The notes under the pieces are model-generated. The model saw only the letters and a list, made by a program, of their open reading frames with translations, was not told the DNA's origin and made no database searches. From the NCBI GenBank assembly GCA_022649055.1, contig JALCNL010000011.1, positions 1 to 38,903 of the forward strand: 38,903 nt of DNA. Direction: 5' to 3'. Shown here one piece after another: positions 10,548-18,458 of this stretch (within the stretch, counting starts at the first letter, position 1; each line of letters starts with the position of its first letter). The position numbers and the translations under genes are program-made. This DNA comes from Megasphaera sp. Lineage in GTDB: Bacteria; Bacillota; Negativicutes; Veillonellales; Megasphaeraceae.

Positions 10548-11069
10548 ATGAAAAATACATTAGGAACACATTTAATAATTGATTTTTACAATTGCAAGAC
10601 AACATTTCAAGAACCTGAAGAGCTCGAACCTTTAGTAGAACGGGCTTTTGAGTTAGCAGAGGCGCCGCTGGATGGTATTAATTTTTATCATGTTGATGAT
10701 GAACTCACCTGTATAGCCGTATCAGAAAATTCACATATCTGCATCCATTTTTATCCACAGCTTTTATACGCTGCCGTGGATATATACAGTTTTAACATTA
10801 ATCTCAAGGCCAGTTCTATTATGAGTGCCTTAAAAGTCAATCTCCATTCGGACCGTATCAAAGCTACCAGTGTACGCCGCGGTGATTTTGGCTCTATCCG
10901 CGACATGCGGCCAAAACATAAGTCGAAAATTACAACTATTCGCCGGGTAAAAAACACAGGTGCAAAAATAAAGCGAACAAGCAGTAAAATGTTTACCATT
11001 ATTCGTCATCCTAAACGGTCTACACGGGCACGCCGTATGAAAAGTTCCCAGAAGGACACTATCCAATAA
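10548..11069 (+). CDS. S-adenosylmethionine decarboxylase-like protein with basic C-terminal tail
   Basis: A 173-aa protein. Residues 1-118 align by eye to bacterial SpeH/SpeD: LGTHLIIDFYNC (5-16) matches the N-terminal strand, NSHICIHFYPQLLYAAVDIY (61-80) matches the self-cleavage segment, and SDRIKATSVRRGDFGSI matches the family C-terminus. Ser62, which would form the pyruvoyl group, and His67 are present. Two changes stand out: the residue before the serine is Asn61 instead of Glu, and the catalytic cysteine (TCG in the family) is Phe82 in YSFN. A 55-residue Lys/Arg-rich extension (119-173) is not part of the family. It may decarboxylate another substrate or be non-enzymatic. ATG at 10548 is preceded by AGGTGGG. 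No speE follows. Confidence 0.75.
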   Translation: MKNTLGTHLIIDFYNCKTTFQEPEELEPLVERAFELAEAPLDGINFYHVDDELTCIAVSENSHICIHFYPQLLYAAVDIYSFNINLKASSIMSALKVNLHSDRIKATSVRRGDFGSIRDMRPKHKSKITTIRRVKNTGAKIKRTSSKMFTIIRHPKRSTRARRMKSSQKDTIQ

Positions 11070-11098
11070 GCTATTATAATATTGAAAGGTTTGTTTCT

Positions 11099-11701
11099 AT
11101 GTTTATGTTATCATTAATGCAGTCTGCCGAAGTCGGATCTAAAGAACGGGAATCTCTTGATACTGTTACCGCACAATTTCTTCGCTTGCTGCAATACAAA
11201 AATCAACGCCTTTATCTCCATTCGCTGCAAGTTGCTAACTATAGCGTCAGTATTGCCGCTAAACTGGGACTGCCCAACAATGAAATAGAAACAATTCAGC
11301 ACGCCGCGCTGCTTCATGATATTGGTTTGTTATCTATATCCAATACCTTACTGGCCAAGCTTCCCTATTTAAATACCAGGGAAAGAGCACAATACAAGCG
11401 TCATTCCGCAGCCGGCAGCAATATGTTAGAAAACATCCCTTTCTGCCAAGATATCATTCCTTACATTCATTATCATCATGAACGCTGGGATGGTTCAGGA
11501 TATCCAAAACATCTGCGGGCATCAAATATTCCTTTTGGAGCACGTATTATTGCCGTTGCCGATTATTATGACATTATCATAAATCCTTCTACCGAATTCT
11601 GGGCCAAGACAAAACAGCAGGCCGTTCGAGAATTATTCAGCGCATCGGGCATCCTTTTCGATCCTGAAATCGTAAAAGCATTTATTGAAACGCTGGGCTG
11701 A
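11099..11701 (+). CDS. HD-GYP domain protein, possible cyclic-di-GMP phosphodiesterase
   Basis: A 200-aa protein that is almost only an HD-GYP domain. Visible motifs are HSLQVANYSVSIA (about 41-53), the metal-binding HDIGL (about 73-77), KRHSAAGSNML, YHHERWDGSGYPKHL (about 123-137), which contains the GYP signature, and ARIIAVADYYD (about 147-157). The family hydrolyses cyclic-di-GMP or related signalling nucleotides using two or three metals. Here HDIG is followed by Leu rather than the usual Lys, and no receiver or sensor domain is attached, so activity is unproven. It starts 29 nt after the speD-like gene, with GAAAGG upstream, and is probably co-transcribed with it. Confidence 0.88.
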   Translation: MFMLSLMQSAEVGSKERESLDTVTAQFLRLLQYKNQRLYLHSLQVANYSVSIAAKLGLPNNEIETIQHAALLHDIGLLSISNTLLAKLPYLNTRERAQYKRHSAAGSNMLENIPFCQDIIPYIHYHHERWDGSGYPKHLRASNIPFGARIIAVADYYDIIINPSTEFWAKTKQQAVRELFSASGILFDPEIVKAFIETLG

Positions 11702-12358
11702 CTACAAAGCGCCGCTGGAAATGACCAAACCGGTCACCGATGCGGCGCCTTTTTGTTTTAATATATATGCACATTCTTGAAGAGTGGCTCCCGTTGTATA
11801 AATATCATCAACTAACAGTAAGTGTGTCCCCGTAATACAAAAAGAGTCTTTGTTTATTTCAAAGGCTCTTTTTAAATTCTTTTCTCGCTGCTGCTTAGTA
11901 AGATGCCATTGCGCCTCTGTAGAACGAACCCGTTCAAGCAAGTCTTTCCAACATCCATACCGTTCCACCCAGGGACGAAAAATAACTTCAGTCTGATTAT
12001 ACCCTCTTTTATACATACGCCGTGTCGATAAAGGCACCGGAACGACAGCATCTATTCTAGCAAACCTATCCTGCCAGGGAAATGCATCCAATATATACTG
12101 ACAACCTTTTTCATATTTTAAAGCGCGACTGTATTTCAAGGCACGCAATATTTTTTTCATATCCCCACTGTAAGAGGTTAACGCATAGCATCCATCCAAT
12201 TTTCCCGCTTTATGACTGCCGCTGATCATGCGCGGCTGCCAGATTTTGGCGAAACAAGGGGGACACCAGTTTCCATGCACCTCCACAGAACAGCCACATC
12301 CAGGACATCGAGGCGGATATACTAAATCAAGGAGAACACAGCCCATACGTTTTAACAT
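11702..12358 (-). CDS. comFC: ComFC-type phosphoribosyltransferase-family protein
   Basis: A 218-aa ComF protein. The N-terminus has a four-cysteine zinc site (CPGC at 18-21 and CPPC at 32-35). The C-terminal half is a phosphoribosyltransferase fold with VVPVPLSTRRMYKRGYNQ and the PRPP-binding loop LLLVDDIYTTGATLQE (about 182-197). The family is needed for DNA uptake during natural transformation in Bacillus and Haemophilus, in the cytosol, with ComFA. No comFA is present next door. The ATG at 12358 overlaps the recD2 stop by 7 nt, so the two are translationally coupled. The last 16 codons double as a terminator for the opposite gene. Confidence 0.92.
   Translation of the reverse strand: MLKRMGCVLLDLVYPPRCPGCGCSVEVHGNWCPPCFAKIWQPRMISGSHKAGKLDGCYALTSYSGDMKKILRALKYSRALKYEKGCQYILDAFPWQDRFARIDAVVPVPLSTRRMYKRGYNQTEVIFRPWVERYGCWKDLLERVRSTEAQWHLTKQQREKNLKRAFEINKDSFCITGTHLLLVDDIYTTGATLQECAYILKQKGAASVTGLVISSGAL
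11708..11760 (+). terminator. Terminator of the HD-GYP gene, inside the comFC coding end
   Basis: GCGCCGC (11709-11715) pairs with GCGGCGC (11742-11748), with an inner GACC/GGTC stem, followed by CTTTTTGTTTTA on the plus strand. The hairpin lies in the last codons of the convergent comFC gene. Confidence 0.85.
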
Positions 12359-14517
12359 AACTCTTCCTCTCGCAAACGCTGTGCCAGCAAAGTGAACCTA
12401 CGACTTGTGCGCACATTTTCCACAGCCAGCCGCAAGGCCTTTTTAGTACCGACTAGAATAACTTTTCGTTTGGCCCGCGTTACGGCCGTATAGAACAAAT
12501 TACGCTGCAGCATAATAGCATGACTATTTACCAGTGCCATTATAACGGTATGATATTCGCTGCCTTGACTTTTATGGACCGTCACCGCATAGGCCAATGT
12601 AATTTCCTCTACTTCCCGTCCTTCGTATTTTACATCCTGTTCGGGATAACGCACGTGGATCATATCTTGCTGAATAGCATATATTTCCCCTATGTCACCA
12701 TTAAAGACACCTTTATCATAATCATTTTTTTTCTGCATCACTTTATCTCCTACACGAAAAAAAATGCTTCCGTTTTTATATTCTTGCTTTTCCGGAGCTG
12801 CCCCGTTCGTTTGTTCTTGGATCAATTGGTTTAAATGATCCACTCCGCACTCCTGCCGATACATGGGAGATAAAACTTGCACGGAAAACTTATCCCCCGT
12901 TTGCTTGATTTCTTGTGCATAAAGCTTACTAATCAAAACAGCACCCGATTTTTCATCAGCAATTTCCAAAAACTGAAATTCTCCGCCTATATCTACTACA
13001 GGCAGCCGTCCACGATTAATTAAATGAGCGTTCGTCACAATACGACCGCCATCTTTTTGACGAAAAACCGTCTGTAATCGCACAACAGGAACCACTTCAG
13101 ACCGTATAATGTCATGCAATATCGCTCCCGCTCCAACGGAAGGCAGCTGATCTGCATCCCCAACAAGTATACAGCGGCATTCAGGACGCAAGGCATTCAT
13201 CAAGTGATACATCAGTTCCAAATCAAGCATAGATACCTCATCAACAATAACTAAATCTGCCGGGAGTGGATTGGCTTCATTATGATCAAATATCTGCTTC
13301 GTTCCAACATATCCGCCAGGCCCGAGCAAACGATGAATTGTCAAGGCCTCCCGATTCGTCGTCTCCGTAAGCCGCTTAGCCGCTCTTCCCGTGGGTGCAC
13401 ATAACATAATCCGCAATCCTTCCTGTTCAGCTAATCGAATGATAGTCTGTATGATAGTTGTTTTTCCAGTTCCCGGACCGCCTGTAATAACCATAATTCC
13501 TGTTTCTAAAGATTGCTCGACTGCCTGTATTTGCTCATCTGCCAGCTTAAATTTACAATCCTGCTGCCAACGCTCTAAAAATAATGCCACATGGGATGTT
13601 GTCTGTAAGGGTGCCATTTCCGTCATCTCTATAATATGACGGGCTGCTTCTACTTCTTCTGTATACGCTTCCTCTGTATAGACATACGTAACGCCGCCAT
13701 AATAGGACGTAATGAGTTGTCCCATTTGAATTGAATTATTAAGTATTTCCCGCAGCACTACTTCCTCAGCCCTCAAAATTGCAGCGGCTCGATGGACCAG
13801 TTCATTATCCGGCACGCATACATGTCCACTTTGGGTCATATCGTATAAAACATAAATAAGGCCTGCTGCCAGCCGCTCCTCTGACAATGGATTCATTCCG
13901 AAAGCCAAGGCAATCTGATCTGCCGTTTTAAATCCAATGCCATCCACTTCACGAACCATGCGATATGGTTCATGAATCAGAACATAGTTCGCTTCTTCAC
14001 CATATACTTGCAATAACCGCCCGGCAAAACGCCCGGATATACCATGTGTTTCCAATGCAAGAGCCAATTCATTTACTTTCTTCTCCTCATAAAAAGAGTC
14101 TGTAAGCATCGCTAATTTTTTATTGCCGATTCCTTCTATTTGAAGTAATTTCTGCGGTTCTTGTTCAATGATGCGAATCGTCTCTTTTCCAAAGACGTCA
14201 ACAATGCGCTGTGCCAATGCCGGACCTATTCCATTTACGGTGCGGGAAGACAAAAAACGTATAATGCCTTCTTCCGTATCAGGTACCATGCGTTGCCAAA
14301 AAGATGCAGAAAATTGACGGCCGTATCTTTTATGCACCACATAGTGTCCTTTGATTTCCAACCGCTCTCCAACCAGCGGTTTAAGTCCTTTTCCCATAAT
14401 AGTGAGATTGGAATCATTTTCATCTATGCGTATCCGAAAAATAAGAAAATCGGAATCCGGTGCCTGAAATATAATGGATTCCACACTTCCTCTTATTATT
14501 TCCTCATTCTCCATCAT
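12352..14517 (-). CDS. recD2: ATP-dependent RecD2 (RecD-like) DNA helicase
   Basis: A 721-aa SF1B helicase of the RecD2 class found in bacteria without RecBC. The N-terminus is an OB-like domain (IIRGSVESIIFQAPDSDF), followed by helix-hairpin-helix repeats (VNGIGPALAQRIV, IEGIGNKKL, VDGIGFKTADQIA). The motor has Walker A GGPGTGKTT (about 343-351), LVIVDEVSMLD (motif II), VGDADQLPSVGAG (motif III), AVTVHKSQGSEY (motif V) and YTAVTRAK (motif VI). It unwinds DNA 5' to 3' in repair and mismatch processing. The ATGATG at 14517/14514 directly follows the chorismate-mutase stop (TGATATGATG), with GGTG as ribosome site. A longer frame to 14559 would overlap that gene. Exact start is uncertain by a few codons. 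Confidence 0.95.
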   Translation of the reverse strand: MMENEEIIRGSVESIIFQAPDSDFLIFRIRIDENDSNLTIMGKGLKPLVGERLEIKGHYVVHKRYGRQFSASFWQRMVPDTEEGIIRFLSSRTVNGIGPALAQRIVDVFGKETIRIIEQEPQKLLQIEGIGNKKLAMLTDSFYEEKKVNELALALETHGISGRFAGRLLQVYGEEANYVLIHEPYRMVREVDGIGFKTADQIALAFGMNPLSEERLAAGLIYVLYDMTQSGHVCVPDNELVHRAAAILRAEEVVLREILNNSIQMGQLITSYYGGVTYVYTEEAYTEEVEAARHIIEMTEMAPLQTTSHVALFLERWQQDCKFKLADEQIQAVEQSLETGIMVITGGPGTGKTTIIQTIIRLAEQEGLRIMLCAPTGRAAKRLTETTNREALTIHRLLGPGGYVGTKQIFDHNEANPLPADLVIVDEVSMLDLELMYHLMNALRPECRCILVGDADQLPSVGAGAILHDIIRSEVVPVVRLQTVFRQKDGGRIVTNAHLINRGRLPVVDIGGEFQFLEIADEKSGAVLISKLYAQEIKQTGDKFSVQVLSPMYRQECGVDHLNQLIQEQTNGAAPEKQEYKNGSIFFRVGDKVMQKKNDYDKGVFNGDIGEIYAIQQDMIHVRYPEQDVKYEGREVEEITLAYAVTVHKSQGSEYHTVIMALVNSHAIMLQRNLFYTAVTRAKRKVILVGTKKALRLAVENVRTSRRFTLLAQRLREEELC

Positions 14518-14518
14518 A

Positions 14519-14788
14519 TCACCGTTCCATTCGCTTCCGTTCATACTTTTTGCTCTCATTCATAATACAAGTATATATCTGCTTAATATGGGGTATCAAC
14601 TTTTCATTTTTTATACGTATTGCAATTTTATCCAGCACGGCAATTTCCCGCTTAGGATCATATACATCCATATGATGTAGTTCTTTATATTCCGCCACAC
14701 GTGCTACGATAGCCATACGCTGCTCCAATAACTGCGTCAATTTTTTATCAATGACGTCGATTTGTTCGCGACACTCCTCCAATTCCAT
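14519..14788 (-). CDS. Chorismate mutase (AroQ-type domain)
   Basis: An 89-aa all-helical protein, the size of a single AroQ domain. It shows the family pattern REQIDVIDKKLTQLLEQR (about 7-24), then VAEYKELHH and DPKREIAVLDKI (about 44-55). These place the expected Arg, Lys and Glu active-site residues. The family converts chorismate to prephenate in phenylalanine/tyrosine synthesis. Some single-domain relatives have other roles. AGGAGG lies 6 nt before the ATG. It sits in an operon with recD2 and comFC and not with aromatic genes, so its metabolic role here is inferred. Confidence 0.88.
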   Translation of the reverse strand: MELEECREQIDVIDKKLTQLLEQRMAIVARVAEYKELHHMDVYDPKREIAVLDKIAIRIKNEKLIPHIKQIYTCIMNESKKYERKRMER

Positions 14789-14803
14789 AGCAATCCTCCT
14801 GCA

Positions 14804-15364
14804 TCACACTAATTTACCCGCCTGAGGCGGCTGCACAGCAACATTATTGTATATAAACCAAACTAATGCGGCAATAAGCACCACCGTTCCTAATATACGA
14901 GTATATGAAGAACGAGAGACATAATCATACCTCGTTCTATTCTTTTTTTCAGTTATTCGATATTGAATTTCCATTCCTTTATTAAGAAAGCGGAAATGCT
15001 CTTCTACTCTATTCCTGAAAAAAATACCATTAAAATTAATTGTCACAACAGTTTTGATATCAGAGGTCAATATTCTGGCAGTTTGGATCAGCCATTCTTG
15101 CAGATGATCTAAAAAAGCTTTGTCTGACAATGCACTGCCAAATGCAAAGAAATTAATTTCTGCTTCATTGATTCCATTTTTAATTTCCACTTTTAAAAAT
15201 GGATATTGTTCCTGCAGTGTATCTATCATTTTCTCCACATCCCGGCGTTGTTCACCAACAAGTTCATATAAAACCGTCGGATTTACCGATGCAATCGATA
15301 TATCTCCGGATACAGTCACTCGATATTTACCGTAATATTCACATATTCTTCTTCTTATATTCAA
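14804..15364 (-). CDS. Tail-anchored membrane protein, unknown function
   Basis: A 186-aa protein that I do not recognise. Residues 1-150 are predicted soluble, with a mixed alpha/beta look (YGKYRVTVSGDIS, KVEIKNGINEAEINFF, TSDIKTVVTINFNGIFF). A single hydrophobic segment near the C-terminus (about 157-173, ILGTVVLIAALVWFIY) followed by a short tail would anchor it with the bulk in the cytoplasm. The start is TTG at 15364 with GGAGG 9 nt upstream. It is the third of six genes in the zinc-ribbon to comFC unit. The chorismate mutase starts 15 nt after its stop. Confidence 0.72.
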   Translation of the reverse strand: MNIRRRICEYYGKYRVTVSGDISIASVNPTVLYELVGEQRRDVEKMIDTLQEQYPFLKVEIKNGINEAEINFFAFGSALSDKAFLDHLQEWLIQTARILTSDIKTVVTINFNGIFFRNRVEEHFRFLNKGMEIQYRITEKKNRTRYDYVSRSSYTRILGTVVLIAALVWFIYNNVAVQPPQAGKLV

Positions 15365-15380
15365 TACAGGATTCCTCCTC

Positions 15381-15461
15381 TTAACTTAACCCCCGATAGT
15401 AATACGGACAATTTCCCGCATCAAAATAAACATCATTATAGCAATACGGACATTCAGCCAT
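15381..15461 (-). CDS. Small 26-aa zinc-knuckle-like ORF
   Basis: An ATG one base after the zinc-ribbon gene stop (TGATATGG) opens a 26-codon frame ending at TAA. The product begins MAECPYCYNDVYFDAG and continues with NCPYYYRGLS. It keeps CPYC and a second CPYY, in which the last cysteine is a tyrosine. This resembles half of the zinc ribbon in the protein encoded just upstream. There is no clear Shine-Dalgarno, so translation would depend on coupling. It may be a real micro-protein or a decayed zinc-ribbon copy. Confidence 0.4.
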   Translation of the reverse strand: MAECPYCYNDVYFDAGNCPYYYRGLS

Positions 15462-15462
15462 A

Positions 15463-15885
15463 TCAATTTTTTGGCAGTTTTGTCCCACAATTAGGGCAAT
15501 ATGATGCAGAAACATCTATTTTAGCCCCACATTGCCGACAATATTTCCAATCATTCGAACTGTTGAGCAATGTTTTTTCTTCCCCAGGATTCATGACCGC
15601 AGTTCCGCCGTCCAATCGGTCCATACGCTGTTCCATGTGATTCATACGGGCATTCATCGCCGTCTCAGATACAGTAATACGTTCTTTCATGCGATCCTTT
15701 TCCATACTGGTGCGTCGTATTGCCTGATCTACCGTCAAATCACGCATAATTGCTAAAATAATAGCAGAAATAATAGGACTGATAAGCAACGCAATAATAA
15801 ACCAAGCAACAGCGCTGCGTCCACGGTGGCTGGCATAGTATCCTACTAATATACAAAGTCCCAAATATAACAATGCAGACATCAT
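15463..15885 (-). CDS. Membrane protein with C-terminal zinc ribbon
   Basis: A 140-aa protein with two membrane spans near the N-terminus (about 3-19, ALLYLGLCILVGYY, and 26-48, AVAWFIIALLISPIISAIILAIM), a polar, methionine- and arginine-rich helix (50-92), and a zinc-ribbon domain with Cys116, Cys119, Cys130 and Cys133 (CRQCGAKIDVSASYCPNCG). Such proteins occur widely in Firmicutes with unknown function. The ATG at 15885 has AGGTG 4 nt upstream; the next ATG at 15882 or the GTG at 15891 are alternatives. It is the first gene of the unit ending in comFC and has its own promoter. Confidence 0.8.
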   Translation of the reverse strand: MMSALLYLGLCILVGYYASHRGRSAVAWFIIALLISPIISAIILAIMRDLTVDQAIRRTSMEKDRMKERITVSETAMNARMNHMEQRMDRLDGGTAVMNPGEEKTLLNSSNDWKYCRQCGAKIDVSASYCPNCGTKLPKN

Positions 15886-15914
15886 TTTCACCTCATTACT
15901 ATAAACATAATCTC

Positions 15915-15943
15915 ATTATACGGCACTTCCATGCATTTTTCAA
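15915..15943 (-). promoter_or_regulatory. Promoter of the zinc-ribbon/recD2/comFC operon
   Basis: On the minus strand TTGAAA (15943-15938), a 17-nt spacer and TATAAT (15920-15915), 30 nt before the first gene. Confidence 0.75.
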
Positions 15944-15993
15944 TTTAAGAGACTCGTATTTAATATGGTACAAGATAAATACATTATTGTTCA

Positions 15994-16022
15994 TTGTAAT
16001 CATTTCATAATTTCGTTATAAT
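15994..16022 (+). promoter_or_regulatory. Promoter of the amino-acid permease gene
   Basis: TTGTAA (15994-15999), a 17-nt spacer and TATAAT (16017-16022). Confidence 0.7.
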
Positions 16023-16074
16023 ATACGAGTAAGACTATCGTGTTCTTAACATTAACAAAAGGTTGTGGTTTGAT

Positions 16075-17523
16075 ATGAACGAAGAAAAGCAAGGCTTACG
16101 TCGGAGTCTCAAAGCGCGGCACATGAATATGATTGCTATCGGCGGCGCTATTGGGACCGGACTTTTTGTTGCCGGCGGGGAAACAGTCAGTAAAGCCGGC
16201 CCTGGTGGTGCGTTAGTAGCCTATATTTTTATCGGCGTTATGGTGTACTTCCTTATGACCAGCTTAGGCGAAATGGCTTCCTATTTACCAGTCAGCGGGT
16301 CTTTTGAAACCTATGCGAATCGTTATGTAGATAGGTCTCTGGGATTTGCTTTAGGCTGGAATTATTGGTTTAACTGGGCTATTACGGTTGCCGCCGAATT
16401 GGTAGCCGGTGCACTTATCATGAAATATTGGTTTCCTGATGTACCGGCCGCCGTTTGGAGTGGAATGTTTTTGGCGATCTTATTTATTCTGAATTATTTA
16501 TCTACCCGCTCATATGGTGAAAGTGAATTTATTTTCGCTGGTATAAAGGTACTTACGGTTCTTGTCTTTCTTGTTGTAGGAACATTGCTTATCTTAGGAT
16601 TCGGGCCTACCCCATCACCGGGTTTTATGAATTGGACTATCGGCGATGCCCCATTTGTCGGTGGTGTCACTTCCATGTTGGGAATTTTTATGGTTGCCGG
16701 TTTTTCCTTTCAGGGAACAGAAATGATTGGTATTGCCGCAGGAGAAAGCGAAGATCCCGAAAAAAACGTTCCTCGTGCCGTTCATTCTATATTTTGGCGT
16801 ATTCTTATTTTCTATTTAGGAGCTTTTACCGTTATAGGTTTCCTTATTCCTTATACAGATCCCAATCTGCTAAACACAGAAATAGAAAATATATCCATCA
16901 GTCCTTTCACCCTTGTTTTCCAACGATTTGGATTTGCTGCCGCAGCTTCTATCATGAATGCAGTTATATTAACCGCAGTCCTTTCTGCCGGCAATTCCGG
17001 CCTATATGTATCTACACGTATGTTATATGCTATGGCCGAAACAGGACAAGCTCCCAAATGTTTTCTTACGCTGAATAAACGAGGTGTCCCGACAAATGCA
17101 CTTTTTGCTACCGTCATCTTTGGATTTGCTGCATTTCTCACCTCTCTGATCGGCGAAGGCACTGCCTACAACTGGCTGGTCAATATCAGCGGCATGGCCG
17201 GTTTCATTACTTGGATCGGTATCGCTATTTGCCATTATCGCTTCCGCCGAGCATTTAAAGCACAAGGAAAGGATTTAAGCGTATTACCTTATAAAGCTTC
17301 TCTTTTCCCCTTTGGACCTATTCTGGCTCTTATCTTGTGCATTATTGTCACTGCCGGCCAAAATTATTCAGCTTTCATAGGTCCTTCTATCGACTGGTAT
17401 GGTGCCAGCGTAGCTTACATCGGAATTCCTGTATTTCTAGCTGTTTTCATTTGGCATAAATTAAAACATCACACCCAATTAATTCCTTTAAAAGAAGTTG
17501 ATTTATCAAAACATACCGACTAA
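16075..17523 (+). CDS. Amino acid permease (APC family, lysine-permease-like)
   Basis: A 482-aa integral membrane protein with about 12 spans. The APC signature IGGAIGTGLFVAGGETVSKA is in the first span, followed by MTSLGEMASYLPVSGSFETYA, LGWNYWFNWAITVAAEL, and FSFQGTEMIGIAAGESEDPEKNVPRA. These match the proton-coupled amino-acid transporters of the LysP/AroP/GabP group. The wording is closest to LysP, but substrate cannot be fixed from motifs. I start at ATG 16075, since TTG at 16063 would sit directly on the AAAAGG. It is divergent from the zinc-ribbon operon, flanked by its own promoter and terminator. Confidence 0.92.
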   Translation: MNEEKQGLRRSLKARHMNMIAIGGAIGTGLFVAGGETVSKAGPGGALVAYIFIGVMVYFLMTSLGEMASYLPVSGSFETYANRYVDRSLGFALGWNYWFNWAITVAAELVAGALIMKYWFPDVPAAVWSGMFLAILFILNYLSTRSYGESEFIFAGIKVLTVLVFLVVGTLLILGFGPTPSPGFMNWTIGDAPFVGGVTSMLGIFMVAGFSFQGTEMIGIAAGESEDPEKNVPRAVHSIFWRILIFYLGAFTVIGFLIPYTDPNLLNTEIENISISPFTLVFQRFGFAAAASIMNAVILTAVLSAGNSGLYVSTRMLYAMAETGQAPKCFLTLNKRGVPTNALFATVIFGFAAFLTSLIGEGTAYNWLVNISGMAGFITWIGIAICHYRFRRAFKAQGKDLSVLPYKASLFPFGPILALILCIIVTAGQNYSAFIGPSIDWYGASVAYIGIPVFLAVFIWHKLKHHTQLIPLKEVDLSKHTD

Positions 17524-17570
17524 ACTAAGAAGAACAGTAAAAACATTGACTTGTTGAATATAAAAAATAC

Positions 17571-17620
17571 AAAACCAGTACTAAAAATGATTTTATTTCA
17601 TTCTTGGTACTGGTTTTCTC
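17571..17620 (+). terminator. Bidirectional terminator between permease and ohrR
   Basis: AAAACCAGTAC (17571-17581) pairs with GTACTGGTTTT (17607-17617), with additional pairing in the loop (AATGA/TCATT). T-rich runs follow on both strands (TTTTCTC on plus, TTTTGTATTTTTT on minus), so it serves both convergent genes. Confidence 0.8.
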
Positions 17621-17651
17621 TTACACATTTTTCTTACTATGCTGTTATAAA

Positions 17652-18107
17652 CTACAATGTTTCCAAAAGTTTATGCAAGAGGTTGCGAAGCTCTTGTATT
17701 TCATCCTGCGAAAGTTTGACACAAGTACCCATTTTTCCTGGAATATCTCTCGCCTCCTGGCGCAAATCGCTTCCAGTTTGTGTCAAGGTTACCATAACAT
17801 TTCGCTCATCCGCAGGGAGACGAGATCGCTTTAAATATCCTTTTGATTCTAACTTTTTAAGCAACGGCGTCAAGGTTCCCGAATCCAAATACAAGCAATC
17901 TCCCAATTCTTTAATATTGATTTCTCGTTTTTCCCATAAAACCATCATGGTAATATATTGTGTATATGTCAAGTCTAATTTTTTCAGATAGGGCCTATAG
18001 TGTTTAACAACTTCCTTAGATGCTGCATATAAAGGAAAACAAAGTTGATTGCAAAGTTTCAATTGCTCATATGTTTGTAAAGTTTGTTGTTCTTCATGCT
18101 GTGTCAC
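17652..18107 (-). CDS. ohrR: OhrR-like MarR-family peroxide-sensing repressor
   Basis: A 151-aa MarR regulator with the OhrR pattern: the N-terminal sensing cysteine in LCNQLCFPLYAASKE, YTQYITMMVLWE, and the wing region LYLDSGTLTPLLKKLESKG with DERNV. In the family the cysteine is oxidised by organic hydroperoxides and the dimer leaves DNA. Here there are two nearby cysteines, the second being in the OhrR position. The GTG at 18107 has GAAGG 8 nt upstream, lying across the thioredoxin stop. A TTG at 18122 overlapping that stop is an alternative that adds five residues. It is the last gene of the reductase-thioredoxin-ohrR operon. The usual target ohr is not in the window. Confidence 0.85.
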   Translation of the reverse strand: MTQHEEQQTLQTYEQLKLCNQLCFPLYAASKEVVKHYRPYLKKLDLTYTQYITMMVLWEKREINIKELGDCLYLDSGTLTPLLKKLESKGYLKRSRLPADERNVMVTLTQTGSDLRQEARDIPGKMGTCVKLSQDEIQELRNLLHKLLETL

Positions 18108-18118
18108 ATGCGTTGCCT

Positions 18119-18436
18119 TCAATCCAATTTTTCTTTGATAAATTGTAGAAGTTGTTCTTTAGGAGCAAATCCAACTTGCTTTCCAACGGATTTCCCTTCT
18201 TTAAAAACAAACAACGCTGGTACACTTTGAATTTCTAATTGTGCTGCTAAGGCAGGTGCTTCATCTACATCCACATTGAAAAAGCTTACGTTTCCTTTCA
18301 TATCTTCGGCAACTTCTTCTAACACAGGAGCCAGCCTTTTACAATGTCCACACCAAGTCGCTGAAAAATCAACTACCGCCGCTTTGCTATTAAGTACTTC
18401 ATTAAATTCATTTTGAGAAATTTTTTTAATCATCAT
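18119..18436 (-). CDS. trxA: Thioredoxin
   Basis: A 105-aa thioredoxin. The active site is VDFSATWCGHCKRLAP, with Cys29 and Cys32. The residue between is His31 (CGHC) instead of the common proline (CGPC), which is expected to raise the redox potential, as in PDI-type sites. Conserved cis-proline is in QSVPALFVF. It is a cytosolic disulfide reductase. ATGATG at 18436 with AGGAGGT. The reductase gene is immediately upstream and very likely its partner. Confidence 0.95.
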   Translation of the reverse strand: MMIKKISQNEFNEVLNSKAAVVDFSATWCGHCKRLAPVLEEVAEDMKGNVSFFNVDVDEAPALAAQLEIQSVPALFVFKEGKSVGKQVGFAPKEQLLQFIKEKLD

Positions 18437-18458
18437 AATTACCTCCTAAAATAATTAT

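Noticed and set aside
16632-17078. 148-aa plus-strand frame inside the permease gene
   Set aside because: Out-of-frame shadow of the permease, with aberrant Cys/Arg/Tyr-rich composition.
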